DNA from: Narthecium ossifragum
Taxonomy: Eukaryota > Streptophyta > Magnoliopsida > Dioscoreales > Nartheciaceae
Direction of reading: 5' to 3'
DNA: 64,000 nucleotides
Assembly: GCA_963920575.1 (NCBI GenBank)
Contig: OY986968.1
Span: 10,722,837 to 10,786,836 of the forward strand
Position 1 is the first letter of the stretch; every line of letters starts with the position of its first letter. The notes under the pieces were generated by a model, which was not told the origin of the DNA, made no database searches, and was given only the letters and a program-made list of their open reading frames with translations. Positions 11,401-22,500 of this stretch are shown in pieces. The position numbers were made by a program, and so were the translations under genes.

Positions 11401-12999
11401 AATCCGGTCCTCTTCTTCAACAACAATAGGAGGTTCGGTGGGCTCTTGTGAAGGGCTTTTTGTTTTTTTCCCGCTTCTTGTAGTTACGGCATTCATCTCC
11501 TTCACATTATTTTGCTCAACACTAGATACCTGCGTTTGTTGAGGTTGAGCTGGGAACTTCCCTCGTTCATGCATGCTCAAAGAGTTGATCAGCTTCGTGA
11601 TCTGGCTCTTGATCTCTTGAATATCCTCCTTCCTTTCCTTAGATTCCTGCACAATCATAGATTTCAGTTCCTGTAAATTGTCATTAAATGTAGGCCTAGG
11701 AAAACCAGGTGTATTATAAGGAGGGTTAGAAAAAGGCTTATTAGGTGGCGGTTGATGATGCTCGTTGCTCTGTGGAGCGTTCGACTTCCAGCTGAAGTTT
11801 GGATGCTCTCGCCATCCTGGATTATACGTCTCTGAATAGGGAGTGTATGGCCTCCTGAATCCGCCTACAGCGTTGCAATGCTCATCGTACACACCTCTCA
11901 TCTCAGCATAGGTGGGGCAATCATCAATCTGGTGGTCCGCGCCTTGACAGATCGCACATGGCCCAGCCGGCCTTGTAGGTTCATTGTATGGAGAGGTTCG
12001 GGCTGCCATCATATCTTTGGTCTTTAATAGCTCCAGCTCCCTTGTTAGACTCTCCACTTTTGCCTTGAGTGCATCCTCCTCCCGCAGCTGATAAATTCCT
12101 CCACCTTGTTGCTGCGGTGGTGGTCTGGCCCTGTTTGTACTTTCGGTTGCACTCGGTCCAGTCCATGTATGAGCTTTCTCAGCAAGCTCTGTCAAATACT
12201 CAATAGCTGCGTCAGGATCTTTTTGCAAAAATTCACCATTACACATCATCTCAACAAATTGTCGTTCTCTAACAGTTAAACCATCACAGAAATAACTAAC
12301 AAGACGCCAACTTTCATATCCATGATGAGGACATAAATTCAACATGTCTTTAAATCGTTCCCACGCCTGATACAAAGTTTCACTATCCTTCTGTGTGAAG
12401 ATCGAAATCTGTCTCTTAAGTGCATTGGTTTTGTGCTGTGGGAAATACTTGTTGAAAAATATCTGTGTCATTTCAGCCCAAGATCCTATAGATCGTGGCC
12501 TCAAGGAATATAACCAACTCTTTGCTCTATCCTTCAGTGAGAAGGGAAAGAACTTAAGTCGGATCATATCTAGTGCACCTAGTTGGCCATGGAAGGTCGC
12601 TACCACTTCCTCAAACTCCCTAATATGCACATATGGATTTTCATTTTTCAACCCATGAAAGGTAGGAAGCAACTGAATCATGCCAGGTTTAAAGTCAACA
12701 TGTGCAGCATTAGGTGGAAACATGATGCATGAAGGTGTAGCAGTGCGTGTTGGATGCAAATATTCTTGCAAACTCCTAGGAGCTTGTTGTTCCTCGTGCT
12801 CAGCCATAATGAAAGTATGATGTGAAGTTTGTGACTGTGCATCAAAGAGATCAGCAATATATGTTTCACTATCAGAAGTTTCAAAATCACCCTCGGGACG
12901 TCTAGCAAATCTGCCTAGTTCGTCTCTATACCGAGGCATACACCAACAAACACGCAATCCAAAAGATGCAAACCAACTAAAGAAAATAAGCAAAAACAA
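8450..12999 (-). pseudogene. Gag-pol polyprotein of element B, broken
   Basis: The main frame (12999-9289, 1236 residues) covers gag with FPFSLKDRAKSWL, a CCHC knuckle (CAICQGADHQIDDC), an aspartic protease with DLGASVNLMP (the DLGA form is normal in Athila-like elements), and reverse transcriptase through SFLGHAGFYRRFI. The RT catalytic box reads YMDN instead of YxDD (9700-9711), so one metal-binding Asp is lost. A one-base loss near 9288 shifts the frame, and a TAG follows at 9227-9229. RNase H resumes at 9181 with MNNAQMNYSTTEKELLAIVF and TDHAALKYLL. The integrase begins with the HH part of its zinc domain (CHSHACGGHF) but diverges after NWPTMF at about 8555, losing the CC pair and the whole D,D-E core. 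The true gag start may be the internal Met of MPRYRDELGRF rather than 12999. Confidence 0.85.
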
Positions 13000-13174
13000 T
13001 AATTGAAACTAAGCTTACTAACTAAAACCGAATAAAAAGAAAACAATCCTAATAGAGAAGAAAAAAAAAATTAAAACCAAAATAAAGAAATAAAGACTAA
13101 AGAAAATGAACGAAGTTACCGCTTTCGGTGTCTACAATCACTGTAATCTGATTCTGGCGCTTTTCTAAACCGTC
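13000..13174 (-). other. 5' leader of element B
   Basis: An A-rich untranslated stretch between the primer-binding site and gag. No motif beyond composition was recognised. Confidence 0.5.
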
Positions 13175-13192
13175 TCCCCGGCAACGGCGCCA
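13175..13192 (-). other. Primer-binding site of element B (tRNA-Asp type)
   Basis: The plus strand reads TCCCCGGCAACGGCGCCA, identical to element A's site, eight bases from the LTR edge at 13201. Confidence 0.85.
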
Positions 13193-13200
13193 ATTTTTTA

Positions 13201-14464
13201 TGTCGCTCAAATGTGTCACGCACAGCGGTCGGGGTGCAGTACAGCATAAGAGAGGTCGAATCCCACTGAGAGACAAGCAGGAAAGATCCAGAAACACAGA
13301 TAACAATGAATTGAAAACAATCAAGAGCGATGAAAGTTAAGAAAATAGATCGAAGATGTAATGGTAAGATAAAGTTAACGAAAGAAATCAGGATTTGAAT
13401 GAGGCTAGGCTTCAGGAATCACTTCACTCAGATTTAGGTTCTTCTCTTCTCAATGGTTCATATGATACTCAGTCAAGGGATTCACATCCCAATCACCTTA
13501 ACCGGAGGATATAGAATTATGAATCTAATAAAATATAAATATCTCTTCCTATCATTGGTTCTTCCTTTTTATAGTTCTAACTTCATCCAACCAAACCTAA
13601 GAATACACGATACCGGCTGTCATTACAGGCAACGCGCAGCAAAAGTTCATCGGGACAAAGCCCTAACTCTAACCGGATCCCTAATAATACACAATACCAA
13701 CTCTCACAATCGGCAATGCATAGCAAAGATCTCACGGGATAGAGCCCCAACCTTGTCTTACCAGATCCCTAAGAATATTCAATACCAGCTGTCACTACGG
13801 GCAATGTATAGCAAAGGTGTCGCAAGACTCGGTAGGAGAATCAAAAGAGAAGATTATGGGATTATAAGATCATGAAAGAAGCATGACTGGATTCATAATA
13901 TTAATCATCCACATAGAAATCTATAATCTGAAAATAATATTTAAAGATCCAATACATAGAAAAGAGTTTAACAATGAAAATTAAAAACTATGAACCATTG
14001 TTGGAGAAGAAGCCCTAATCCTCGCTAGATCATCCGTCCGCCATGCCCGCGGATTACTCGGCCATGGATGGAGATGTCTTCATCTTCTTCCCTTGGAAAA
14101 CGTCCAGAAAGAGCCTCCAAAAACGTCCAAGAAGTCCCCCTCAAACCCTAGAAAGAGTCTTATTTACAACCCCAAAGTCTCTCCATCAACGGATTTGATC
14201 TAAACCGTTGATTTAATTCACTGGGAACGTCCGATCGATCCTTCTCGGGGTGCTGGATCGATCGGATGCGTTAAAATCTTCAACTTCTAACTTCGCCCGT
14301 GTCCGATCGATCGGACTAAGGGAGTCGGATCGATCGATTTCGTAAAAAACCTTCGTCTCTGGCTCTTCCCAAGTTCGATCGATGGATGGATCGATCGAAC
14401 TGTGTTCCTCTAGAAAGCATACGTTCTGTCACCCTTTAATTCCCAAGTCCGATCGATCGGATTA
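13201..14464 (-). repeat. 5' LTR of element B, truncated by the gap
   Basis: Aligns with 5532-6792 with only scattered differences, for example TGCATTACAG versus TGCAGTACAG near the start. About 560 bp of the LTR is missing, whereas the N run is only 200. The gap is therefore probably a placeholder, and assembly may have failed in the palindrome array. Confidence 0.85.
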
Positions 14465-14664
14465 NNNNNNNNNNNNNNNNNNNNNNNNNNNNNNNNNNNN
14501 NNNNNNNNNNNNNNNNNNNNNNNNNNNNNNNNNNNNNNNNNNNNNNNNNNNNNNNNNNNNNNNNNNNNNNNNNNNNNNNNNNNNNNNNNNNNNNNNNNNN
14601 NNNNNNNNNNNNNNNNNNNNNNNNNNNNNNNNNNNNNNNNNNNNNNNNNNNNNNNNNNNNNNNN
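14465..14664. other. Assembly gap (200 N)
   Basis: A run of exactly 200 N, suggesting a nominal gap size. It interrupts the right LTR of element B inside its palindrome array. Confidence 0.99.
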
Positions 14665-16257
14665 GAAACCGACGAAAAACTGAATTTGTTGGATTTGATC
14701 GGTCAAACGACGATGGAATCCATTAAAACTTTGCATGAAGGTCTAACTGATGGTGGAGGATTCCTTCATACAATAAAAACCAAACTCATATCATGAAATA
14801 TCATATCTGAGTCCGACCTTGTCGAAAAATCGAGAAAAATACGAAATTTGTCCGAAAGAATACAGAAATGAAACCATAGCTAACTTCTAAATATGACAAG
14901 GAATAAGAATACCAAACATCAAAGCATTCCAATACACAGAACAGCCAGAAAACACAAAAAAGCGATCCTAGGGTTACCATTTCATCATAAATGGGTAGAA
15001 ATACCTACTTGTAAAGACAAGCAACCGATCTACGAGATCCTCGCCTCCGATCCTTGCTGATCCACGCCGAAATTCCGTAGCCCCAAGCTCCAAGCATCAG
15101 CCGGTAGCCCAAGGGAGGAGAGAGAAGGAGAGAAAGAGAAAAGAAAGGAGGAGAGAGAAGAACAAGGGTATTTTTAGAGATCAGAACAGATCCCGGTCGT
15201 CCGATCTGATCTTTCCCGATCGAGTTTCGATCTTCCGATCGAAAGGACCCCTAAGGTCCTAATCAATCACATACATCAATCCAAGGCAATTTGTGCAACG
15301 TGGGTGTGAAACTGACCACTATGGAGCATATTTTCCAAATTACCCCTGGGGTTAAAAACAGCCATACGATCATTCGATCGTACCCGACGCGAAACCAAAC
15401 CAACAAGAAACTGACTAGCTTGCTCGTCGCACGTCCAACTCTGTATGCCTTCTATGCCGTCTAACCGTGTCCTCTAATGCAGATGGCACCTCGTTGTAGA
15501 GGTGGTGTGAGCAGTGTCTTGTGGGCGGAGTGTTGCGGTTGTGCGAGGCCAAAGTGGCGACCAGATGAGATATGGAGGCACAGAGAGGGGGGGGGGGGGG
15601 TCGGGGGGACTTGCTGGAGTAGATATCAAGGATCTTCAAGATCTTGAGGTTCAGATATGACGCCACGGAGCCTGGCTGACCTTTTGAGGGTTAATATAAA
15701 AAATGATAGCATTATTAAGAAGCAGCCAGGATTACCATGAAAATGAAAATATTTCTTTGAAATTTGAAGGTTAATATCATATTAGTCCCTTAAAACCCAT
15801 TAAGTGTCACATTAGTTCCTAGATTTCTAATAATATAATATTAGTGCCTCAAAAATCATGAAGGGCTTCACAAATCATGAATGCTCTCCGACAACCGTCC
15901 ATTTATGGCATCCGTATCAGCTTCCCTATCCTTCCACTCCAAAATATTTCAATATATATTACTTCTCTATTTACAAGTCCATGCATAATCTTCCTTAAAC
16001 CATTCCCTACATCAATAAATTACTCGTTCTCCCATCTTCTTTTCTTATTCTATTCTTCATTTATTATTTGATAGTCATATAATTATAATAATTAAATATT
16101 ACATCATGTCATTAATCATTCAGATATATTTATATTAAAATATATTATAAATTGAAAAATTAGGTTTTTATGTCAATAGTTATATTACTTAATTAGATTT
16201 TTTTTATCTTTATATAAATGGCCATGAGTTATTATATGAATATAGCTTATTAATAGA
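14665..16257. other. Unresolved repeat-like DNA after the gap
   Basis: No gene recognised. Contents: a polypurine stretch (about 15105-15170), CGATC-rich words at 15185-15245 resembling LTR palindrome arrays, a GC-rich segment with a G run at about 15588-15600, and AT-rich DNA from 15690. The first 750 bp may be an LTR of another minus-strand element, but I found no partner or borders. Confidence 0.35.
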
Positions 16258-16940
16258 GTGGTGAACATCAGGTCCCAAGCTGAAGCCGGCCTTAAGGAAT
16301 TCTATTCTTAGCTGGTTATTTCATTAGTTGAGTCTTAATTACTTTCCTAATTGATTTCCTAGTCTGAGTCCAGTTTTTGCTTTGCTAGTTCATATTATGA
16401 GTCCTAGTGTGGTTGAGTCAAGTCACTTGCTGTTTAAGCAAGAAGGTATCTAGGTTGGAGTAGAACTCTTTGAGGCCTCTATAAAAGGACCTCCATAGCT
16501 TGTATTAGGGTTTTATGCATTGATGAGTAAAGTTAATTGTTAAGGTAGGAGTAGCTGTAACCCTAGGAGTAGCCATAACCTAATATCCCACCAGCCACTA
16601 GCTACCTTCTCCTCTCTCTACTGTCAGATTCTCTCCCCACCAGCCGGCCACCATCCCTCATCGTCCGCCGCTGCCATCTACGATACACGTCCCCATCATC
16701 GGCGACCTTCCTTGGCCGCCGCACCTCCTCTACCACCTCCCTTGGCTTGGATCTCCCAGAGTAGCTGGCCAACCCTAATGAGGATATGCAAGGTATCCTC
16801 TTCTCTTCCGTCCCCCCTCCTCTAGTCTTCGCCTTTCTCGTCGAATACCTAGGGTCCTCCTCCTAAAACCCTAAAGGTATCTCTCGACCTAGCCATAGAT
16901 TTGGCTAAGGAGGAGCTGAGACCAGGTACCCGTGCCCGTG
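16258..16940 (+). promoter_or_regulatory. TATA-bearing LTR-like or promoter-like stretch
   Basis: CTATAAAAGG at 16479-16488 is followed by a pyrimidine-rich leader-like stretch with repeated CCACC and CTCC words. This fits a Copia LTR (U3, TATA, R/U5) or an old gene promoter. No tRNA-Met primer-binding site was found downstream, so the assignment is open. Confidence 0.3.
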
Positions 16941-17218
16941 CCTACGAGAAGGCTCGACGTATCATGAACAGTGCTCCCCCACATGGGCCACATGTAGGGG
17001 AGCACTCTAGCTCTTCCCTATTATAGGGAAGAGCAAGGGTGGTTGGTGCAACTTGGTTTAACCCACTTCCCTATATTTGCCTCCCTATTATAGGGAAGGG
17101 GAGCATTTTGAGGCATCTGATACGAATGCCCTTAGGATATTAAAATGACTAATCAAATTGACTAAAATGTCCTTGGAGTGTTATAGTTGTCTTTTATCCC
17201 AAGGCCATTTTAGTGACT
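16941..17218. repeat. Short palindrome-bearing spacer
   Basis: CTTCCCTATTATAGGGAAG, a perfect palindrome-like word, appears near 17013 and again in related form near 17081 (TCCCTATTATAGGGAAG). No coding signal. Confidence 0.5.
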
Positions 17219-17280
17219 TCAATCCCTTAAACGCACAAAACACAAAAAGTGGAGAACTTTTTGACAAATAGACCCCATCT

Positions 17281-17681
17281 CATGTTTTTTTTGCATAATA
17301 GGACCCCATAGAAGTAGGGCATGTTTGGCAGAGGGACGGATCCGGAATCCGCCCCACGGATTCCAAAAACGGTGTCTGCTCCCAAGTGGACGCTTTTCTG
17401 GGATCCGACGTCGATCCAAACGCGCGGATCCCGTCCACAGGATCCGCGCATCCAAGGCTGCCAAACAGGCCCGTAAGGAACAAACTAATACGCGCATAAT
17501 TCTTGATTATACACGTATCATGGATACGCGCATAATTATTGTTTATACACGTATCATGGATACGCGCATAATTATTGTTTATACACATATCATGGATACA
17601 CGCATAATTATTGTTTATACACGTATTAGTTTATACACGTGTTCCTTACGTATATGTGGTCCTATTATGCAAAAAAACATG
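17281..17681. mobile_element. Small inverted-repeat element (MITE-like)
   Basis: The left end, CATGTTTTTTTTGCATAATA followed by GGACC, is mirrored at the right end (about 17657-17681) as GGTCCTATTATGC plus AAAAAAACATG. That is an inverted repeat of about 24 bp, roughly 400 bp apart. Inside are several GGATCC-rich words (17335-17455) and a 36-bp tandem repeat. No transposase is present and I did not find a clean target-site duplication. Confidence 0.55.
17488..17640. repeat. 36-bp tandem repeat, about four copies
   Basis: Unit TACGCGCATAATTATTG... through ...ACACGTATCATGGA, repeated with few changes. The last copy is partial. The open frames seen on both strands here arise because 36 is a multiple of three. 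Confidence 0.85.
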
Positions 17682-17865
17682 GAACGTGGTCCTAAAGTAT
17701 AAAAAGTGAATACCATGGATTCTATTTAGCAACAAATCCCAAAAGTGGACGTAAGACGACTTTTAAAAAAATCTACCCTCATCTATTTTGATGGCCAAAT
17801 ATCATATTGACAAAAGATCCAGGACTCATGTGAAATTTAATTAGTTTTGAGAGACCAAAATGGTA

Positions 17866-18000
17866 TTAATGATTTTATTAAAACAAATACATCTAATTGA
17901 AATATCGGGGTTAATGTTTTTATTAAAACAAATACATCTAATTGAAATATTGGTATTAATGTATTTATTAAAACAAATACATCTGATTGAAATATTTTCA
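17866..18000. repeat. 45-bp tandem repeat, three copies
   Basis: The word AAACAAATACATCT recurs at 17881, 17926 and 17971, exactly 45 bp apart, and the intervening sequence is conserved. Confidence 0.85.
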
Positions 18001-18289
18001 TGAATATTCTGCCTAAACCAACGAAGAGAATATTTTCTTATAGAAAATCAAGTTTCTAGGAAAAAAAGTGCAAATATCATCATTTTATTGGAAATGTATA
18101 GAATTAAAGTTTCCCAAGATCAATTATATAATTCCAAATTGGATCATTATATATGCACCACTGGTTTTGTTATGTGCACCCGTTTTACTAAGTGCACAGG
18201 ACACGACTTTTAAAGCACCATCGAATGCTAAGTGCACCACGTACGATTTTTTTATATATCCCGTTATTGTCATTTAATTAAAAAATATG

Positions 18290-18570
18290 GTTTAGTATTA
18301 GATGAAATATCGTTACATGCGCACAAAAATATCAGTATATGCGTAAAAGATTTTCATATAGTCCATCGGCAGTGAGATACCAATGGACTCTATCAACCAA
18401 TCGGTACCTCACTACCGGTATAATTCAATCGACAGTGAGCTGCCGATTCATTGATCTAGTCTATCGGTAGTGGTCTAACGATGAATTAGATGAAAGAATC
18501 GGTAGTAGATTATCGATTCGGTGGCATGCACACGAAAATATCGGTACATGCGCACAAAAATATCGATGCA
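18290..18570. repeat. ATCGGTAGTGAG-type repeat, copy 1
   Basis: Degenerate repeats of ATCGGTAGTGAGATACCGAT, itself an imperfect hairpin, mixed with GATCTAGTC and ATGCGCACAAAAATATCGGT. A related cluster lies at 45640-45870, about 27 kb away. Confidence 0.6.
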
Positions 18571-19269
18571 TGCGTACGTTATAAGCAACATGATGTATAC
18601 GGAAAATATATCACAATTTTGAAATGGTACATAATTCTTCATCACATACGACTCTAACAAGGGTACATCAATCTAAAATGGTACATAGACACCAAAAGTA
18701 TATTAATTTGAAACGGTACATAGCACAATCTACTATTGTTCCAATTCTTGGAAAAAATTCTTCAAAATTACGTGACAATTGATGATTAGGAGTCAGTTTT
18801 GAAACCCTCGACATTGTTCACTAAATTGAGAGCATGAGTGATTCACGCAAGCAACGGAGCTGGAGCTCGCACTGCTGCCTCCACAACTTCTTTTCCTGGG
18901 GATACGTGGATCGCAAAAAAAACAAATGAACATGCGCACAAAAAAAGGTACATTCGCACATTATAAGTAACATGATGTACGTGGAAAATATATGATGATG
19001 CCCCATGCTTGTATCCCTTGTCATGTGAGGAAAAGGAGTAAAGAAGCAGTTTCAGCGGATTATTTCTTGGAGGGATGTGGATCACACAAAAGCAATGGAA
19101 CATGCACAAAAAAAAATTAGTACATGCACACAAAAATATCGGTGCCTGCATACATTATGAGCGTTCTAAACTGATTGGTTTATTAAACAAGAGTAGTATG
19201 GAGATTTTACTATAAAAATATAACGAATAATATAAAATTATTTTTGACGCGACGCACGTAACAAAATAC
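18571..19269. other. Intergenic DNA upstream of the GBP gene
   Basis: No gene recognised. ACATGCGCACAAAAAAAGGTACAT-like words recur, and two diverged copies of a roughly 150-bp segment lie at about 18840-18990 and 19020-19150, both containing a GGGGATACGTGGATCGCA or GGGATGTGGATCACAC variant. Confidence 0.4.
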
Positions 19270-19519
19270 GCTGTGCATATAAAATTACGCTTCCAAATTA
19301 TTCCTTCTCATATGACTTTTGCCCAAAAAGTTCAAAAACATACTCCGAGAACAAGAAAACCCCCAAAGCTCTCCAGCATTGCCTTTCCTTTCCAGAAACC
19401 CACCACCAGGGCTACCCTCTTTCCTTTTTAAAATCCCACACTCTCTACAGCGATCCTTTCTCCTTTCGTCTTCCCTCCATAGCTTGAAGAGAGCAGGAGG
19501 AAGTGGGCATCTTCCAACG
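19270..19519 (+). promoter_or_regulatory. Probable core promoter and 5' UTR of GBP gene
   Basis: CATATAAAAT at about 19276 is a TATA-like box some 245 bases before the ATG. Pyrimidine patches (CCTTTCTCCTTTCGTCTTCC, about 19453) follow, as often near plant transcription starts. Inferred from composition and position only. Confidence 0.35.
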
Positions 19520-22500
19520 ATGATGCAGTTGCTGGGGTTCCGAGGGGGGTCCTCCTCCTGGTCCAAGGAGAGCAGCGCCGATGGCTCTCCGGTATCCAAC
19601 AATGGAAACCCTAACCCTAGCCCCAGCTCGGCCACTTCCTCTTCTTATACCAAGGGCGCCATGGGGCCCGGACGGCCGTTGAGGCTGGTGTACTGCGATG
19701 AGAAGGGAAAGTTCCGGATGGACCCGGAGGCCGTGGCAGCGCTACAGCTCGTCAAGGGCCCCATCGGCGTTGTTTCCGTCTGTGGCCGCGCGCGCCAGGG
19801 CAAGAGCTTCATCCTCAACCAGGTACTGGTTCTCTAGGGTTCTCCCTTTGGAGTTGCTTTTTGTAGGGTGGTTTCAATGTTGGTATTATTGGAGTTCGTG
19901 GAACCAGAACCCTGCCTTGGAAAAGTTTGCGTTTGTTTTTGAGGTAAAGTTAGGTTCTTTCTTGACGAGATTGCTTAGTAGCATGAAGGTTCTCTGGTTA
20001 CTAGCGGACTGTAAGTTCAAGTAGGAATGAGAGGAATGGATTGCATGAGGAATGGGACAAGAAAACACTACATCATTGGAAGAAAGAAGTGAATCGAAGG
20101 TTGGACATTTATAAGTTGAAGATCTTTCGTTGCTCCTTTGACATAACAAAGGGCTTGGAGCCTTCTTGGTCTTTCTCGGCGCATCACTTGCTAAAATGCC
20201 AGGATTGGTTTTTGGCTGGGTGCTATAATAGTGGCAATGAATGGTCAATGCCAGTTTTATACCTTAGATTTGGTATCGTGCTGCCTTTTTATAATGAGTA
20301 TGAAGGGATCCTGCATCAATCTGATGGTATTGCATCAGTTGAATGTGATTTCGAGACACTCCTTTAGTCGCCTTTCCTCGTTTATACTCAATTAAATGTT
20401 ATTTATACCTTCATTGTATCCATTCCTCCACCTATCTATCCTATTTTATGTATGCAGCTTTTAAAACATTGTCGTCTATCGCACACCATATCATGTGTGT
20501 TACCTGGAATCTATTTAGTAGTTGGTACCAGCTACCTGAATGAGGGTTAGACTAGGGTGATTGGTGTGAAATTGAAATTACCTTGAAATTGTCTTACATT
20601 ACTGAAGCAGGAATATTGACATTCATGCATTGTCCTATTGAAGTGATTTCATGAACCAGATGTTCCAGCATACCCTTCCACCTAAGGCTGAGAATTCGGT
20701 AAAAACCGAACCGAATTACCGAATACCGAATTACCGAATTACCGAATTACCATGATTTTAAAAACCGAACCGAACCGAATTCATGAAAAAACCGAACCGA
20801 ACCGAAAAAACCGAAATACTGAAATTTTTTTACTTATAATATAAAACCGAACCGAAATAAGCTATATAATTTTGAAAATTTCGGTATTTCGGTATTTACC
20901 GAATTTTAAAAATAAAAACCGAAACCGAACCGAATACCGAATTTTTGACAAAAAAAAAACCGAACCGAACCGAATTTACCGAAAAACCGAACCGAATTGT
21001 TCGGTTCGGTTCGGTTCTAAAAATCCGGTTCGGTTTTGCTCACCCCTACTTCCACCCCCGACCTGGCTCATCTAACACAATATTCTCAACCTATCTGCGT
21101 CTCCAATAACCAGAGACAAGCAACTTTGGTGATAGTTCTGATGTAATGGTGTACATGATTATTGTTCCAATGTATTATGTAGATTTTTTCATTCCCATTT
21201 ATAAGCTATCTCTCTGTTTTTGGGTTTGAAGTTTTGCTTGTTATACACATGTTATAACTCGAGCTTGTATGGGTGTATACATTCATTTTGGTGAAATGAG
21301 GTTTTCTTTGTCATGCATTCAGTAGTTTTACCATCTTTGGTATTATTCATACACCTTCAGGCTCCTTGGTGCCTGATTTTTCTGTGGAGCCATGAAAAGC
21401 GCTTAGTTTTCTTGTGTTTGTTGGTTTTGCTTTGCAATTTACACACTAATGAATTTTTATTGTGTTCTACTTGAATTTTTTGACTCTTGCTTATATTGAT
21501 TGTTGCTTTGTTGTGTTAACTGCACATATCAGACTTAGTGTCTACGATTTATTGTTGTTAAGGAACCTTGAATTAATGTTAATAGCCATTCAACTTGTTG
21601 TAATAGATTTAGCATACGCTCAATGTTCAATTCTAGCTAATTGTATAGAAGTGCTACTGCTGAATGTTCTTTTTTCGATTCTTATGTCTTTCATTCCTTG
21701 GTCATGGGATTCAATGGTTTGATATATGTAACATGCAATATTCGGGCCAATTGCACGAGTGCTCTTTCTTTTCCTTTTCTATTACCTCAAAGTACTAAAC
21801 AGATGCAACATATTTATCCTTTTGTTTGTTTATTCTGGTAGGAAGCTTTGTTGTCTAACATATCTTTTTCCATCTTTGGATTGTGTTGCAGCTTCTAGGA
21901 AAGAGCAGTGGTTTTCAAGTCGCTTCTACTCACCGACCATGCACTAAAGGACTCTGGATGTGGAGTGCACCAATTAGACGAACTGCTCTCGATGGGACAG
22001 AATACAATCTCTTACTGCTCGATAGTGAAGGAATTGATGCTTATGATCAAACAGTTAGATTCTTTTTCTGTATTACGTTTTTCTAATCTCATTGAGCTGG
22101 TTCATCCAGTTGTTTTTTCAGCAATACTTGCTATGTTCTTATATGAAACTATCTGACTATTCTTCAGTACTTTAAGATGCTTTGTTTGGTGTTTAATCTA
22201 CTAGTAAGCTATGAGTGTTACTTCATTAGTGTAGGTTGCATATAGCTTGGATTATTTTAGCATCAATCATGTCATAGTTTAGATAATTTGCTTTTCCTTG
22301 TAACTTGACAGGGGCAATACAGCACTCAGATATTCTCCTTGGCAGTTCTGTTGTCAAGCATGTTTATATATAACCAGGTATTGATTTCTAGTAATGAGGT
22401 TCTTCATTCCTTAAGATTGGATCCTACGATCTAATCCTTTTTGAGTAGTAAATCTTGTTATTGGCTTCTATTTGACCTCAAAATGACTGATCTAGCCTGT

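Larger units (their letters stand above)
5532..14464 (-). mobile_element. Ty3/gypsy element B (Athila/Tat-like), defective
   Basis: A minus-strand LTR retrotransposon. From right to left it has the 5' LTR (from 13201, running into the gap), a tRNA-Asp primer-binding site (13175-13192), gag-protease-RT-RNase H (12999-8450), a truncated integrase, about 1.1 kb of 3' non-coding DNA, a polypurine tract (7351-7361) and the 3' LTR (5532-7350). The two LTRs are very similar over their shared 1.26 kb, with only scattered substitutions, so insertion was fairly recent. The pol frame is nevertheless broken and the integrase core is missing, so movement would have needed helper proteins. The right border is hidden in the gap. 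Confidence 0.85.

Noticed and set aside
14382..14736. Open frames running through the N gap on both strands
   Set aside because: They are open only because N codons carry no stop; the flanks are LTR and unrelated DNA.
17219..17702. Overlapping frames of about 100 codons on both strands
   Set aside because: They follow from a 36-bp tandem repeat and GGATCC-rich DNA in a small transposon-like element.
19319..19519. 67-codon N-terminal extension of the GTPase
   Set aside because: It is in frame but compositionally like 5' UTR, and the MMQLL start fits the plant family; kept as an alternative only.
20041..20367. 108-codon frame inside GBP intron 1
   Set aside because: No recognisable domain; it lies wholly in an intron between good splice sites.
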